The notes beneath the pieces were generated by a model, which saw only the letters and a program-made list of their open reading frames with translations, was not told the DNA's origin and ran no database searches. Shown here piece by piece: positions 7,775 to 15,369 of a stretch of DNA of 37,526 bases (positions are counted from its first letter, which is position 1; the number at the start of each line of letters is the position of its first letter). The translations under genes were made by a program, and so were the position numbers. The stretch comes from Nevskiaceae bacterium (GTDB lineage: Bacteria > Pseudomonadota > Gammaproteobacteria > Steroidobacterales > Steroidobacteraceae), in contig VEQP01000026.1 of assembly GCA_018883185.1 (NCBI GenBank), positions 1-37,526 of the forward strand, given 5' to 3'.

Positions 7775-8293
7775 ATGCATCATCGCCTTCTGCTGGTTCC
7801 GGCCATGGCCATCGTGGCGGCGCAGTACGCGCCCGCCTACGAGTTGCAAACCCTCGAAGAAGCGCAGCAACGTCTCTATCCGAACGCGAAACTGACGCCA
7901 TTCGAGTTCAAGCTCTCACCCGAGCAGTTCACGCAGCTCAAATTCGAATACAAGGTTCCGGCGTTCCGGCCGCTGTTTCGCGGCTGGAAAGTCGAAAGTG
8001 GTGGGTGGCTGTATATCGACCAGGTGTATGGTCTCAACGACATCGTCACCTATCTGGTCGCCGTCGGCGCCGACGGCAAATGCCGTGGCATAGAAGTGCT
8101 GACCTGTGCAGATGGTTATTGCGATCTGTATACGCCGCAGTGGCGTAATACCTTGGTCGGTCTGGAGCATGGGCGCTGGGATCCGACCCGAACCATACCC
8201 ATCGTGTCAGGTTCTACCCTGTCGGCGACGCACGTCGCGGAGGGGGTCAAGAAAATGCTCGCTGTCCACGCGCGTTACCGCCCGCAACCCTAG
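7775..8293 (+). CDS. Exported FMN-binding-domain protein, probable ApbE client
   Basis: 172 residues with a short signal peptide (about 1-21). The C-terminal third resembles the FMN_bind domain, in which ApbE attaches FMN through a phosphoester to a Thr or Ser. The segment VSGSTLSA (144-151) fits the flavinylation motif S-G-A-T-x-S with Ser in place of Ala, making T148 the predicted acceptor. Three cysteines (C103, C111, C116) are spread through the domain without a heme-binding CxxCH. It lies 28 bases after methyltransferase A and 10 bases before the FGE-like gene, in one rightward run. With apbE 1.7 kb away and a Tat-exported FAD protein at 12236, it could serve as the one-electron carrier of an envelope redox chain. 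The start codon lacks a clear ribosome site; an ATG at 7805 is possible. Confidence 0.8.
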   Translation: MHHRLLLVPAMAIVAAQYAPAYELQTLEEAQQRLYPNAKLTPFEFKLSPEQFTQLKFEYKVPAFRPLFRGWKVESGGWLYIDQVYGLNDIVTYLVAVGADGKCRGIEVLTCADGYCDLYTPQWRNTLVGLEHGRWDPTRTIPIVSGSTLSATHVAEGVKKMLAVHARYRPQP

Positions 8294-8303
8294 GTCCAAT
8301 CCC

Positions 8304-9308
8304 ATGCTGCAAACTCTTGCTCCGCTGACGGGGCTACTCGCCCTGGCAGCGTTCGCCCTGCCTGGCTCCGTGTCTGCGCAAGCAACACCCACGTCAGTAT
8401 CTTTGAAGGCCGGCAGTGAATTTCGCGATTGCGCCGACTGCCCGGCCATGGTGGTGATACCGCCCGGACGATTCGACATGGGTTTCGATGGCGGCGAAGA
8501 AGGCCGATACGAAGGCCCTGTGCGCAATATCACGATCAACTACGCCTATGCGGTCGGCAAGTACGAAGTCAGCAACGCGGAGTATCGTCGCTTCATCAAC
8601 GAGACGGGTCACGTCTCGGCGCGAGACTGCAACCTCCTGCGCGATGGCACCTACCGCGCCGAGCCCGGCACGAACTGGCAGGACCCCGGCTACCAGCGCC
8701 CCATCCGAGAAACTGAGCCCGTGGTGTGCATCAGTTGGAACGACGCCAAGGCATTCGTTGCCTGGCTTGCTCGCCGCACTGGCCAGCCTTATCGACTGCT
8801 GACAGAGGCTGAATGGGAGTATGTCGGGCGCGGCAACCGCGGTGGTCATCGCTTCGTATGGGGCGAGCGTCCGGCCGAGGCCTGCCGCGAGTCCAACGTT
8901 TTCGATGAGAGCGCCAAGCGCGCGCGGCCTGACCGACGCATCGACGCCGCACCCTGTGATGACGGTTATCCAGAGGTCGCACCAGTCGGCAGTCTTGCAG
9001 CCAACCCATTCGGCGTACACGACATTCTGGGCAACGTCTGGGAATGGGTCGAAGATTGTTATGTGATGCCCTTACCGCCGAGCGCACCGCGCGACGGTTC
9101 TGCTCAGCTTGCGGAGGGCTGCGATCGCCGCGGCTCACGCGGTGGATCTTGGCTGAGCAGTTTCTCCCGCCAGACACCGACGTTTCGGGGTCGCGATCCG
9201 GCAACACTCGTCAGTCAAATTTTCGGCTTGCGCGTCGCGCGTGACCTCAACGCTTCACGCCCGACAACAAGTACCACACCACGTGCACGGGTCCCGGCGT
9301 CGAAGTGA
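8304..9308 (+). CDS. Exported FGE/SUMF1-like protein lacking the catalytic cysteines
   Basis: 334 residues from the ATG at 8304, which gives a clean signal peptide (about 1-24). The body is the FGE-sulfatase (SUMF1) fold: RDCADCP, then VVIPPGRFDMG, VGKYEVSNAEY, EPVVCISWNDAKAF, YRLLTEAEWEY, HDILGNVWEWVEDC and a C-terminal FGLRVARDL. In true formylglycine-generating enzymes, copper-binding catalytic cysteines follow the RGGSW motif; here that stretch reads GGSWLSSFSRQ with none. I also see no sulfatase in the window. A structural or ligand-binding role, or a non-FGE reaction of this superfamily, is more likely than sulfatase activation. The last 62 bases overlap the convergent methyltransferase B gene and add about 18 residues absent from the paralogue at 25766. 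Confidence 0.87.
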   Translation: MLQTLAPLTGLLALAAFALPGSVSAQATPTSVSLKAGSEFRDCADCPAMVVIPPGRFDMGFDGGEEGRYEGPVRNITINYAYAVGKYEVSNAEYRRFINETGHVSARDCNLLRDGTYRAEPGTNWQDPGYQRPIRETEPVVCISWNDAKAFVAWLARRTGQPYRLLTEAEWEYVGRGNRGGHRFVWGERPAEACRESNVFDESAKRARPDRRIDAAPCDDGYPEVAPVGSLAANPFGVHDILGNVWEWVEDCYVMPLPPSAPRDGSAQLAEGCDRRGSRGGSWLSSFSRQTPTFRGRDPATLVSQIFGLRVARDLNASRPTTSTTPRARVPASK

Positions 9309-10398
9309 AGCGCGGCTCGGCATTACGATCGGCCTGACGCACGGCCGGCTGATAGCCTGAGGTGACTTCGGCAAAACCGGCGTCACGCACGGCCTGCGCG
9401 ATGTCGGCCTGCTGAGCGCCGATCCAAAACGGCTCGTTGTTATGCAGGGCTTCAAACAGCCCGCGGACCCGGTTCCATGCCGATGCCGTATCAAAACGCA
9501 GCGGCACCTCGAGATGCATCATCACGCCACCGGGTCGCAACAGGCGATGCGCCTCGCGCATGATGCGCGGCAACGCCTTGAACGAGGTCTCGTGCAACAC
9601 CGCTGAAGACACTACGAGATCGAATGACCCGTCCGCGAAATCGGTCGCCTCGGCGTTCTGTTGCGAGTAGTGGATCGACGCGCCGAGTGATGCAGAGCGG
9701 GCTCGCGCATAACGCAACAGTGCACCCCCGACGTCGATGCCGTGCACTTCAGCCTGCGGAAAGTACCCGGCGATCGCCGTAGTGCTTTGCCCCACGGTAC
9801 AGCCCATGTCCAAAATGCGTTGTGGCGTCGTTCCGGGGAATCGGTCGAAGTAGTGTTGTACTAACGTGTGTCCGCGGACATCGTTGAGTTCACCGCCATT
9901 CCGTCCCATGTGGTATAGCGCCGCAGCCTTGTCGAACACCGCACCCTGGCGCACATCACCCTCGCCGCGATCATCCGCGTAGCCACCTGGCATCAGGTGA
10001 ATATCGACGGTGCTCAAGTAGCGCGGCGGACGAAACTGCGGATCAGTGCGTACGGAGCCCCCCGCAGCCGGATCCTTAGCCCGCCGCTCGAGCTCGGGCA
10101 GTTGCCGATCGACGCACTCGCCGACGCTACGCCACATTTCCTCTTGTGCCGACACCGTCAGTTGCTGCCAGGTGCGGTAGGCACCGAGTCGCGCGAGGCT
10201 GCGCTCGAGCCCTCGATATTCTTCCTTGGCATCTCGGCCTTCAGCAGCCAGTTGCGGTGCCAGCTTGTCATCGACGAGCGCGCGCCACTTGGGCTCCAGT
10301 TGCCGCATCAAAAAATTCTTGAGTCCCACCACGTGAGCGAAGCGTGCCGCCTCGTCGTGGGTGGCTTCAGGCATCATCGCGTGTGGCGTGGCACTCAT
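9247..10398 (-). CDS. Class I SAM-dependent methyltransferase B
   Basis: 383 residues, no leader. Its start overlaps the stop of small protein B as ATGA, so the pair is translationally coupled. A helical N-terminal region (about 15-110) is followed by the family signature IHLMPGGY (133-140) and YHMG (162-165). The Rossmann fold has motif I LDMGCTVGQ (196-204), GIDVGG about 20 residues later, SFDLVVSSAVLHE and RLLRPGGV. The GGY region is more diverged and slightly longer than in methyltransferases A and C. It is third in a leftward operon after an MFS transporter and small protein B. The acceptor substrate is unknown; being downstream of a transporter, it may act on an imported compound. The 3' end overlaps the convergent FGE-like gene by 62 bases. 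Confidence 0.9.
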   Translation of the reverse strand: MSATPHAMMPEATHDEAARFAHVVGLKNFLMRQLEPKWRALVDDKLAPQLAAEGRDAKEEYRGLERSLARLGAYRTWQQLTVSAQEEMWRSVGECVDRQLPELERRAKDPAAGGSVRTDPQFRPPRYLSTVDIHLMPGGYADDRGEGDVRQGAVFDKAAALYHMGRNGGELNDVRGHTLVQHYFDRFPGTTPQRILDMGCTVGQSTTAIAGYFPQAEVHGIDVGGALLRYARARSASLGASIHYSQQNAEATDFADGSFDLVVSSAVLHETSFKALPRIMREAHRLLRPGGVMMHLEVPLRFDTASAWNRVRGLFEALHNNEPFWIGAQQADIAQAVRDAGFAEVTSGYQPAVRQADRNAEPRFTSTPGPVHVVWYLLSGVKR

Positions 10399-10745
10399 CG
10401 ATCGGTCTCCAGCAAGGTTTTCTGCACAGCAGGATCCTCAAGCAGTCGATCTAGCTCGTCCGACAGGGGCTTGAACACCCGGCCGATCATCGCCTGATCG
10501 TCGACCATGCGCTCGGCCAGCGCTGTCGCATCGGGTCGATAGGCCTCAACTTTGGCACGATCGAAACCACCTTCGGCCGCCAGCCGCTCATGCGTGTCGA
10601 GACGCGCGCGCAGCATGGCGATCTCGCTCGTCAACGCGGTGATCATGCCTAGCAAGCGCCCGACGTCCGCCTGGCCTGCGAAGAACGACGACCGCTTGCT
10701 TGGGTCGTCGCGAAATACCAATCCTTCAGGATCGAGTTCCGTCAT
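10395..10745 (-). CDS. Small helical protein B, coupled to methyltransferase B
   Basis: 116 residues, soluble, no signal peptide, not a recognised named family. It is the most diverged of three related small proteins in this window. It shares the central helix pattern (GRLLGMITALTSEIAMLRARL), an E-x-L followed by a glycine pair, and VEAYRPDA, then a charged helix and FKPL. It starts nine bases after the MFS transporter stop, and its own stop overlaps the methyltransferase start in an ATGA. That arrangement usually gives equal amounts of two proteins that bind each other. A partner role for the methyltransferase is inferred, not shown. Confidence 0.85.
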   Translation of the reverse strand: MTELDPEGLVFRDDPSKRSSFFAGQADVGRLLGMITALTSEIAMLRARLDTHERLAAEGGFDRAKVEAYRPDATALAERMVDDQAMIGRVFKPLSDELDRLLEDPAVQKTLLETDR

Positions 10746-10754
10746 CGGTAGTCT

Positions 10755-12164
10755 CTAGGCGCGCTGCGCGCTTTTGAGGATTTTCTCGTCGAGACGATAG
10801 AACCACAACGGGATCAGCGAAATCCCGAAATAGAAGCACGGCAAGAAGGCGGCACAGTAGCGGATGCCGTCTATGGCCTCGGTCGTTTGTACCGGCGCCT
10901 TCGACTGGAACCCGAACCAGGCATAGCCCAGACCAAGCAGCGTTGGCGCAAAACTCGAGGCTACTTTCTCGACGACACTGTACAGGCCAGAGAATACGCC
11001 CTCCCGTCGCAGACCGGTGCGCCGATAGTCGTATTCGATCGTGTCCGGCAACATCGACTGCCCGAGCAGCAGCAGTCCACCAGCGGCAAAACCTTTGAGC
11101 AGCGCACGCAACAAGAAAATGTAGATCGATTCCTGGGGGCTCGCCACCAACCACGTCAACGACATCAGACAGAACGCCGCTGTTGAGAGCATGTAGGCCG
11201 CACGCTTCTCGATCCTATTGGTGATCCAGGTCCACGTCGGTATCGACAGCGTCTGGCCGATGAAGCTCACGGCAGTGAAGTAGATCATCCACTCGCCCGG
11301 GTTTTCTTTTCCGAGCACATACTTGACGACGAAGATGCTCATGGCCGTCGATGTGAACAGGCCAAAGAGCTGGGTGAACTTGGTGCCGAGCAGCGCTGCA
11401 AACGGCTTGTTGGCAAAACCCGTGCGCAGCTGCTCAGCAAGCCCCACGCGCTGCGTCTCGCGCGCGTGCTGACGACCTCCGGCGGTACCAAAAAAAGTCA
11501 GCGCCATGAAGAAAAACACGAATACGCCGATGATCACGCCCATCTGCGCATAGCCCTGGGCATCGCCGCCCAGAATCTCGGCGAGGCGCTGAGTGGAAAT
11601 GCCGATCATCGTGCCGATACCGATGCAGAAAACGCGCACCGAAATCATTCGGGTGCGTTCCTTGTAGTCGTCGACGAGCTCCGAGGGCATCGCCATATAG
11701 GGCACATTGAAAATGGTGTAACCCGTACCCACGAGCGCAAGCGACAGCGTCACGAGCAGCAGCGACTGCGACACGGGAGTCAACGCGGCACTGAAGAACA
11801 CGGCAAACGCAAAACCGGAAATCACTCCGCCCAGAATGAGATAGGGACGGCGCCGACCCCAACGGGTGTGGGTCCGGTCGCTGATCAAGCCCATCAGCGG
11901 GTTGGCGATCCAATCCCAGATCTTGGCCGCGAACAGCACCAGCGACGCCGTAGCGATGGCCACGCCGAGCACGTCGGTCAGGTAATAAAGTTGCAGGGCG
12001 GCAAAACTGTTGAGCAGCGCGGACGCCCCCAAAGTGCCGATGCCCCAACCGATGTGTAGCCGATTAGGCGTCGCCGATACGGTCGCTGCTGGAGAACTCA
12101 AAACCCACCCCCCCGACAGGTTGAAAACGCAGTCGACGATACGCCATACCACAGGGCGGCGCAC
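10755..12164 (-). CDS. MFS transporter of the GPH (MelB-like) cation symporter family
   Basis: Up to 469 residues with about twelve hydrophobic helices. Between helices 2 and 3 is the GPH/MFS signature, here SDRTHTRWGRRRPYL, and the first helix has the family look (GWGIGTLGASALLNSFAAL). GPH members take up sugars, glucuronides and other organic acids with Na+ or H+; the substrate here is not predictable. The GTG at 12164 has GAGGA four bases upstream. A TTG at 12101, preceded by a G-rich run, would remove 21 residues that do not look like the family and may be the true start. The gene heads a leftward operon with small protein B and methyltransferase B, and diverges from the FAD flavoprotein at 12236. 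Confidence 0.9.
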   Translation of the reverse strand: MRRPVVWRIVDCVFNLSGGWVLSSPAATVSATPNRLHIGWGIGTLGASALLNSFAALQLYYLTDVLGVAIATASLVLFAAKIWDWIANPLMGLISDRTHTRWGRRRPYLILGGVISGFAFAVFFSAALTPVSQSLLLVTLSLALVGTGYTIFNVPYMAMPSELVDDYKERTRMISVRVFCIGIGTMIGISTQRLAEILGGDAQGYAQMGVIIGVFVFFFMALTFFGTAGGRQHARETQRVGLAEQLRTGFANKPFAALLGTKFTQLFGLFTSTAMSIFVVKYVLGKENPGEWMIYFTAVSFIGQTLSIPTWTWITNRIEKRAAYMLSTAAFCLMSLTWLVASPQESIYIFLLRALLKGFAAGGLLLLGQSMLPDTIEYDYRRTGLRREGVFSGLYSVVEKVASSFAPTLLGLGYAWFGFQSKAPVQTTEAIDGIRYCAAFLPCFYFGISLIPLWFYRLDEKILKSAQRA

Positions 12165-12235
12165 GGCTTCCTCGACGGTTCCGCCGAAGCGTGGCTCACA
12201 CTAGGATCGGTTGACCACACGGGGATCAGAACAAT

Positions 12236-13762
12236 ATGAGCACGCTCAGTAAACGCGACTTCATCGTAGGAGCCGGCGCAACGGTGGCGCTCGGTGTCAT
12301 GGGCAGCACAGCGCGGGCTGCCCGCCACACCACCTTCGACCTGATCGTCGTCGGCGGTGGCAATGCCGGCCTGCCAACCGCGATCTTTGCCGCCGAGCGC
12401 GGCGCCAAAGTCGCGATCGTCGAGGCAGCAGGCATCGTCGGCGGCACCCTGCACCTCTCGAGTGGCCAGATGAGCGCGGCGGGAACCAGGTTGCAGCGGC
12501 AGCGCGGCATCGTCGACAGCCCCGATCTGCACTACGCCGACGTCATGCGAATCAGCAAGAACACGGCGAACCCCGAAATCCTGCGCCTCGCCGTGAACGC
12601 CGCGGCGCCTGCATTCGACTGGTTGATGGACAGCGGCTTCAAACCGATCGATGCGCACCCGATCACTGGCACCACCCACGAGCCGTACAGCCAACCCCGA
12701 TACGTCTGGGGGCGTAATGGCGGGCGCGACATCCTCGAAGTGTTGAATCGACAACTGGCGCCTCACATTCAGTCGGGGCGCGTCACCATCCTCACCGGAC
12801 ATTCAGCCGTCGAACTCGTGCAGGCCCGGGGCTCAGGCGCCGTCACGGGTCTGGTCGTACGTGATGCCGATAATCGCAAAGTGACGCTGCAGGCTCGGCA
12901 GGTAGCGCTGACCAGCGGCGGTTACACCGCCAATCCGCAGATGTTCCTCAAGTACGAAGGCACGCGTACGCATACCCGTGCCACCTACCCGTTCAGCCAG
13001 GGCATTGGCCTCGATCTCGGCTTGGCTGCCGGCGGTTACATTCGCGGTGGCGAGCACCACACCCCGCTGTTTGGCGCTGTGCTTGCCGACGACCAATCAC
13101 CCACGGCCATGCGCGCCATGGCGCGGCACTTCCCGCCCGAGCGCCCCCCTTGGGAAATTATCGTCAATGCCAAAGGTCAAAGATTTCTACGCGAAGACAT
13201 TCCGAGCCACGATGCCTATGAAATGGCGCTGGCACGTCTGCCGGACGAGCGCTGCTGGTTCGTCTTCGACGAGAGCATCCGTCGGCAGGCGCCGCCGCTG
13301 TTGCGCGGCGGATTCTCCGGTCCTTGGACCGAAGCCGACACCGAGCAAGCCTTTGCTGGTGGCACTTACGGTTTTCATCGAGCCACGGACCTGAGCACCC
13401 TCGCAAAGCGCGCCGGAATCGATGAACAGGGCTTGATTGAGACGGTCGCAAACTACAACCGCGGGCGTGATGCCGGCAAGGATGCACTGGGCCGAACACA
13501 CTTACCGGCAGCGATCTCCACTGCCCCGTACTACGCAGTCACCATCAATAGTTGGAATCTGCTGAGCTATGCGGGCGTCGCTGTCGATGCGCAACTGCGC
13601 GTGATCCGGCGCGACGGCACGCCTATCCCGAATCTGTATGCGGCGGGCGAACTGCTTGGTATGGGAACGGTGATGGGCAACGGTATGCCAGGTGGTATGT
13701 CGGTGATGCCAGCCCTCTCGCTCGGTCGTCTGCTCGGCAAGGAATTGATCGCCTTCGCATGA
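12236..13762 (+). CDS. Tat-exported FAD_binding_2 flavoprotein (fumarate reductase/ketosteroid dehydrogenase-like)
   Basis: 508 residues. An N-terminal SKRDFIVGAGATVALGVMG with an R29-like cut region fits a Tat signal with Lys-Arg replacing the twin arginines. The FAD dinucleotide site VVGGGNAG lies at 38-45, and the family's second FAD motif near the C-terminus reads NLYAAGELLGMG and PGGMSVMPALSLGRLLG. This is the flavoprotein fold of soluble fumarate reductases, urocanate reductase and 3-ketosteroid dehydrogenases, which remove or add hydrogen across C-C bonds. Single-polypeptide versions often fuse this fold to an FMN_bind domain; here that domain is a separate gene at 7775, with apbE nearby. 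The stop overlaps the next start (ATGA), so it is coupled to the beta-propeller gene. Direction and substrate are unknown. Confidence 0.88.
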   Translation: MSTLSKRDFIVGAGATVALGVMGSTARAARHTTFDLIVVGGGNAGLPTAIFAAERGAKVAIVEAAGIVGGTLHLSSGQMSAAGTRLQRQRGIVDSPDLHYADVMRISKNTANPEILRLAVNAAAPAFDWLMDSGFKPIDAHPITGTTHEPYSQPRYVWGRNGGRDILEVLNRQLAPHIQSGRVTILTGHSAVELVQARGSGAVTGLVVRDADNRKVTLQARQVALTSGGYTANPQMFLKYEGTRTHTRATYPFSQGIGLDLGLAAGGYIRGGEHHTPLFGAVLADDQSPTAMRAMARHFPPERPPWEIIVNAKGQRFLREDIPSHDAYEMALARLPDERCWFVFDESIRRQAPPLLRGGFSGPWTEADTEQAFAGGTYGFHRATDLSTLAKRAGIDEQGLIETVANYNRGRDAGKDALGRTHLPAAISTAPYYAVTINSWNLLSYAGVAVDAQLRVIRRDGTPIPNLYAAGELLGMGTVMGNGMPGGMSVMPALSLGRLLGKELIAFA

Positions 13763-15369
13763 GGTGGCTGTCGGCAGGCCTCTGTCTGCTGTCCGCCGCG
13801 TGCGCAACCCTTGCGGGAGCAGAGGGTCTGAAGCCGCAGGTCGTGGTGCCGGGCGGTCCGTTGCACGCCATCGAGGGGATGGCGTTCGGACCGGATGGCC
13901 GGCTCTACGGCACCAGCGTCTACGATCGACGCATCTATCGAATCGACCCCGCAAGCGGTGCCGTCAGTTACGCCGTGCCCGCACCCTTCGGTGAAGCCGA
14001 TGACGTCGCCTTCGGTCCCGCGGGTTCGCCCGCGGCGGGTGTCATGGCTTGGACCGCTCAGCGCTCCGGCGAGTTACGCATTCGGCGGCCCAACGGTAGC
14101 CTCGATGTGCTCCTGCGCAAGGTCCCGCGCGTCAATCCTGTGGCCTTCGACGACCGCGGGCGCTTGTTCGTGGCGCAGAGTCGAGCCGGGGACAACGCAC
14201 TGTGGGAAGTTGACGTTAGTGGCCGCCGCAAGGCGCGCGTGGTGAGTCGCGGCCAGACACCTTTGAACGGCTTCGATTTCGGCGCCGATGGGCTGCTGTA
14301 CGCGCCGGCCTTCGGCTCGGATCGCCTCGTGGCCATCAACCCCGACACGGGCGTCCATGTTGACGTAGCGCAGGGCCTCGGATCGCCGGCAGCCGTCAAA
14401 GTGGACCGTCGCGACGGCTCACTCCTCAGCATCGACTATCTGCGCGGTGAACTTTGGCGAACGGATCTGCGCACCCGACGCAACACCTTGCTTGGGCGAT
14501 TCGATGACGTCATCGACAATCTGACGCTCGGTCCCGATGGACTCATTTATCTACCGAGCGTCGCCGACAGCCGTGTTCTCGTCTTTGATCCGCAAACCGG
14601 CCAGAGCCGCCGACTCGTCGATGGCCATTTCACCGTGGCACTCGGTGCCGTGCTGACGCAGCACGAAGGTCGCGAGGCGATGTTGGTGGCCGATCCGTTC
14701 GGCTACCGCTTCGTCGATCTGCAAAGCGGCGCCGTGACGCGCCCCCCGTGGGTGGGGGGCCGAGGCATGTCATCCGCTATCGCCGCTTCGGACACCTTGA
14801 TCGCCTTCAGTTACTCCGGTGCCTCACGGGTACGAGTGATCGACCGGCGCACTGATGAAGTCGTGATGGACGTCAATGACCTCGATGCGCCGCGCGGACT
14901 GCTGATCATGGACGATGGCGCGATCATCGTCGCCGAAGCCAAATCTGGTCGTCTAATACGACTGCACGAGGGCGGCCGCCGCACTCTCGCAGCGGGCCTT
15001 GCGCAGCCGGTGGCACTGATCGCCGATGGGAATGACAGCGTACTCGTCAGCGAATACGGCCACGGTTCACTGACCCGCGTCAGCCTGCGCGACGGCTCTC
15101 GGCAACTCGTCGCGACTGGGTTTGAGTCGCCCTCGGCGCTCGCGCGCTTGCCGGATGGCCGCATCGCTGTCATCGAGCAACTGCAGCGCCGACTCGTGCT
15201 TTACGATCCGCGCGATCGCAGTCGACGTATCATCGCTACGCAACTGCCGACCTCGTTGGCCAGACTGCCCTTTGCGCCCGACACTACGACGGGCCTTGTC
15301 GCCACGCGCGACGGGCGCTTGTATCTCAGCTGCGCCGAAGACAATTCCATACTGCGGATCGATCTATGA
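13759..15369 (+). CDS. Exported beta-propeller protein (SMP-30/NHL-like repeats)
   Basis: The ATG at 13759 overlaps the flavoprotein stop as ATGA and starts a clean signal peptide (about residues 1-21), giving 536 residues. The rest is a series of roughly 40-50 residue repeats with the pattern GPDGRLYG, RIDPASG, DDRGRLFVA, GADGLLYAP, GPDGLIYLPS, DGAIIVAE, LPDGRIAVIE and RDGRLYLS. This is the look of six- or seven-bladed propellers such as gluconolactonase/SMP-30 or NHL proteins, possibly two propellers in tandem given the length. Such proteins either hydrolyse lactones using a bound metal or act as binding scaffolds; I cannot identify a metal site with confidence. It is the middle gene of a three-gene overlapping operon. 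Confidence 0.85.
   Translation: MRWLSAGLCLLSAACATLAGAEGLKPQVVVPGGPLHAIEGMAFGPDGRLYGTSVYDRRIYRIDPASGAVSYAVPAPFGEADDVAFGPAGSPAAGVMAWTAQRSGELRIRRPNGSLDVLLRKVPRVNPVAFDDRGRLFVAQSRAGDNALWEVDVSGRRKARVVSRGQTPLNGFDFGADGLLYAPAFGSDRLVAINPDTGVHVDVAQGLGSPAAVKVDRRDGSLLSIDYLRGELWRTDLRTRRNTLLGRFDDVIDNLTLGPDGLIYLPSVADSRVLVFDPQTGQSRRLVDGHFTVALGAVLTQHEGREAMLVADPFGYRFVDLQSGAVTRPPWVGGRGMSSAIAASDTLIAFSYSGASRVRVIDRRTDEVVMDVNDLDAPRGLLIMDDGAIIVAEAKSGRLIRLHEGGRRTLAAGLAQPVALIADGNDSVLVSEYGHGSLTRVSLRDGSRQLVATGFESPSALARLPDGRIAVIEQLQRRLVLYDPRDRSRRIIATQLPTSLARLPFAPDTTTGLVATRDGRLYLSCAEDNSILRIDL

Noticed and set aside
8304-9308. Genuine formylglycine-generating enzyme serving a sulfatase
   Set aside because: The catalytic cysteines are absent from the GGSW region and no sulfatase gene is present in the window.
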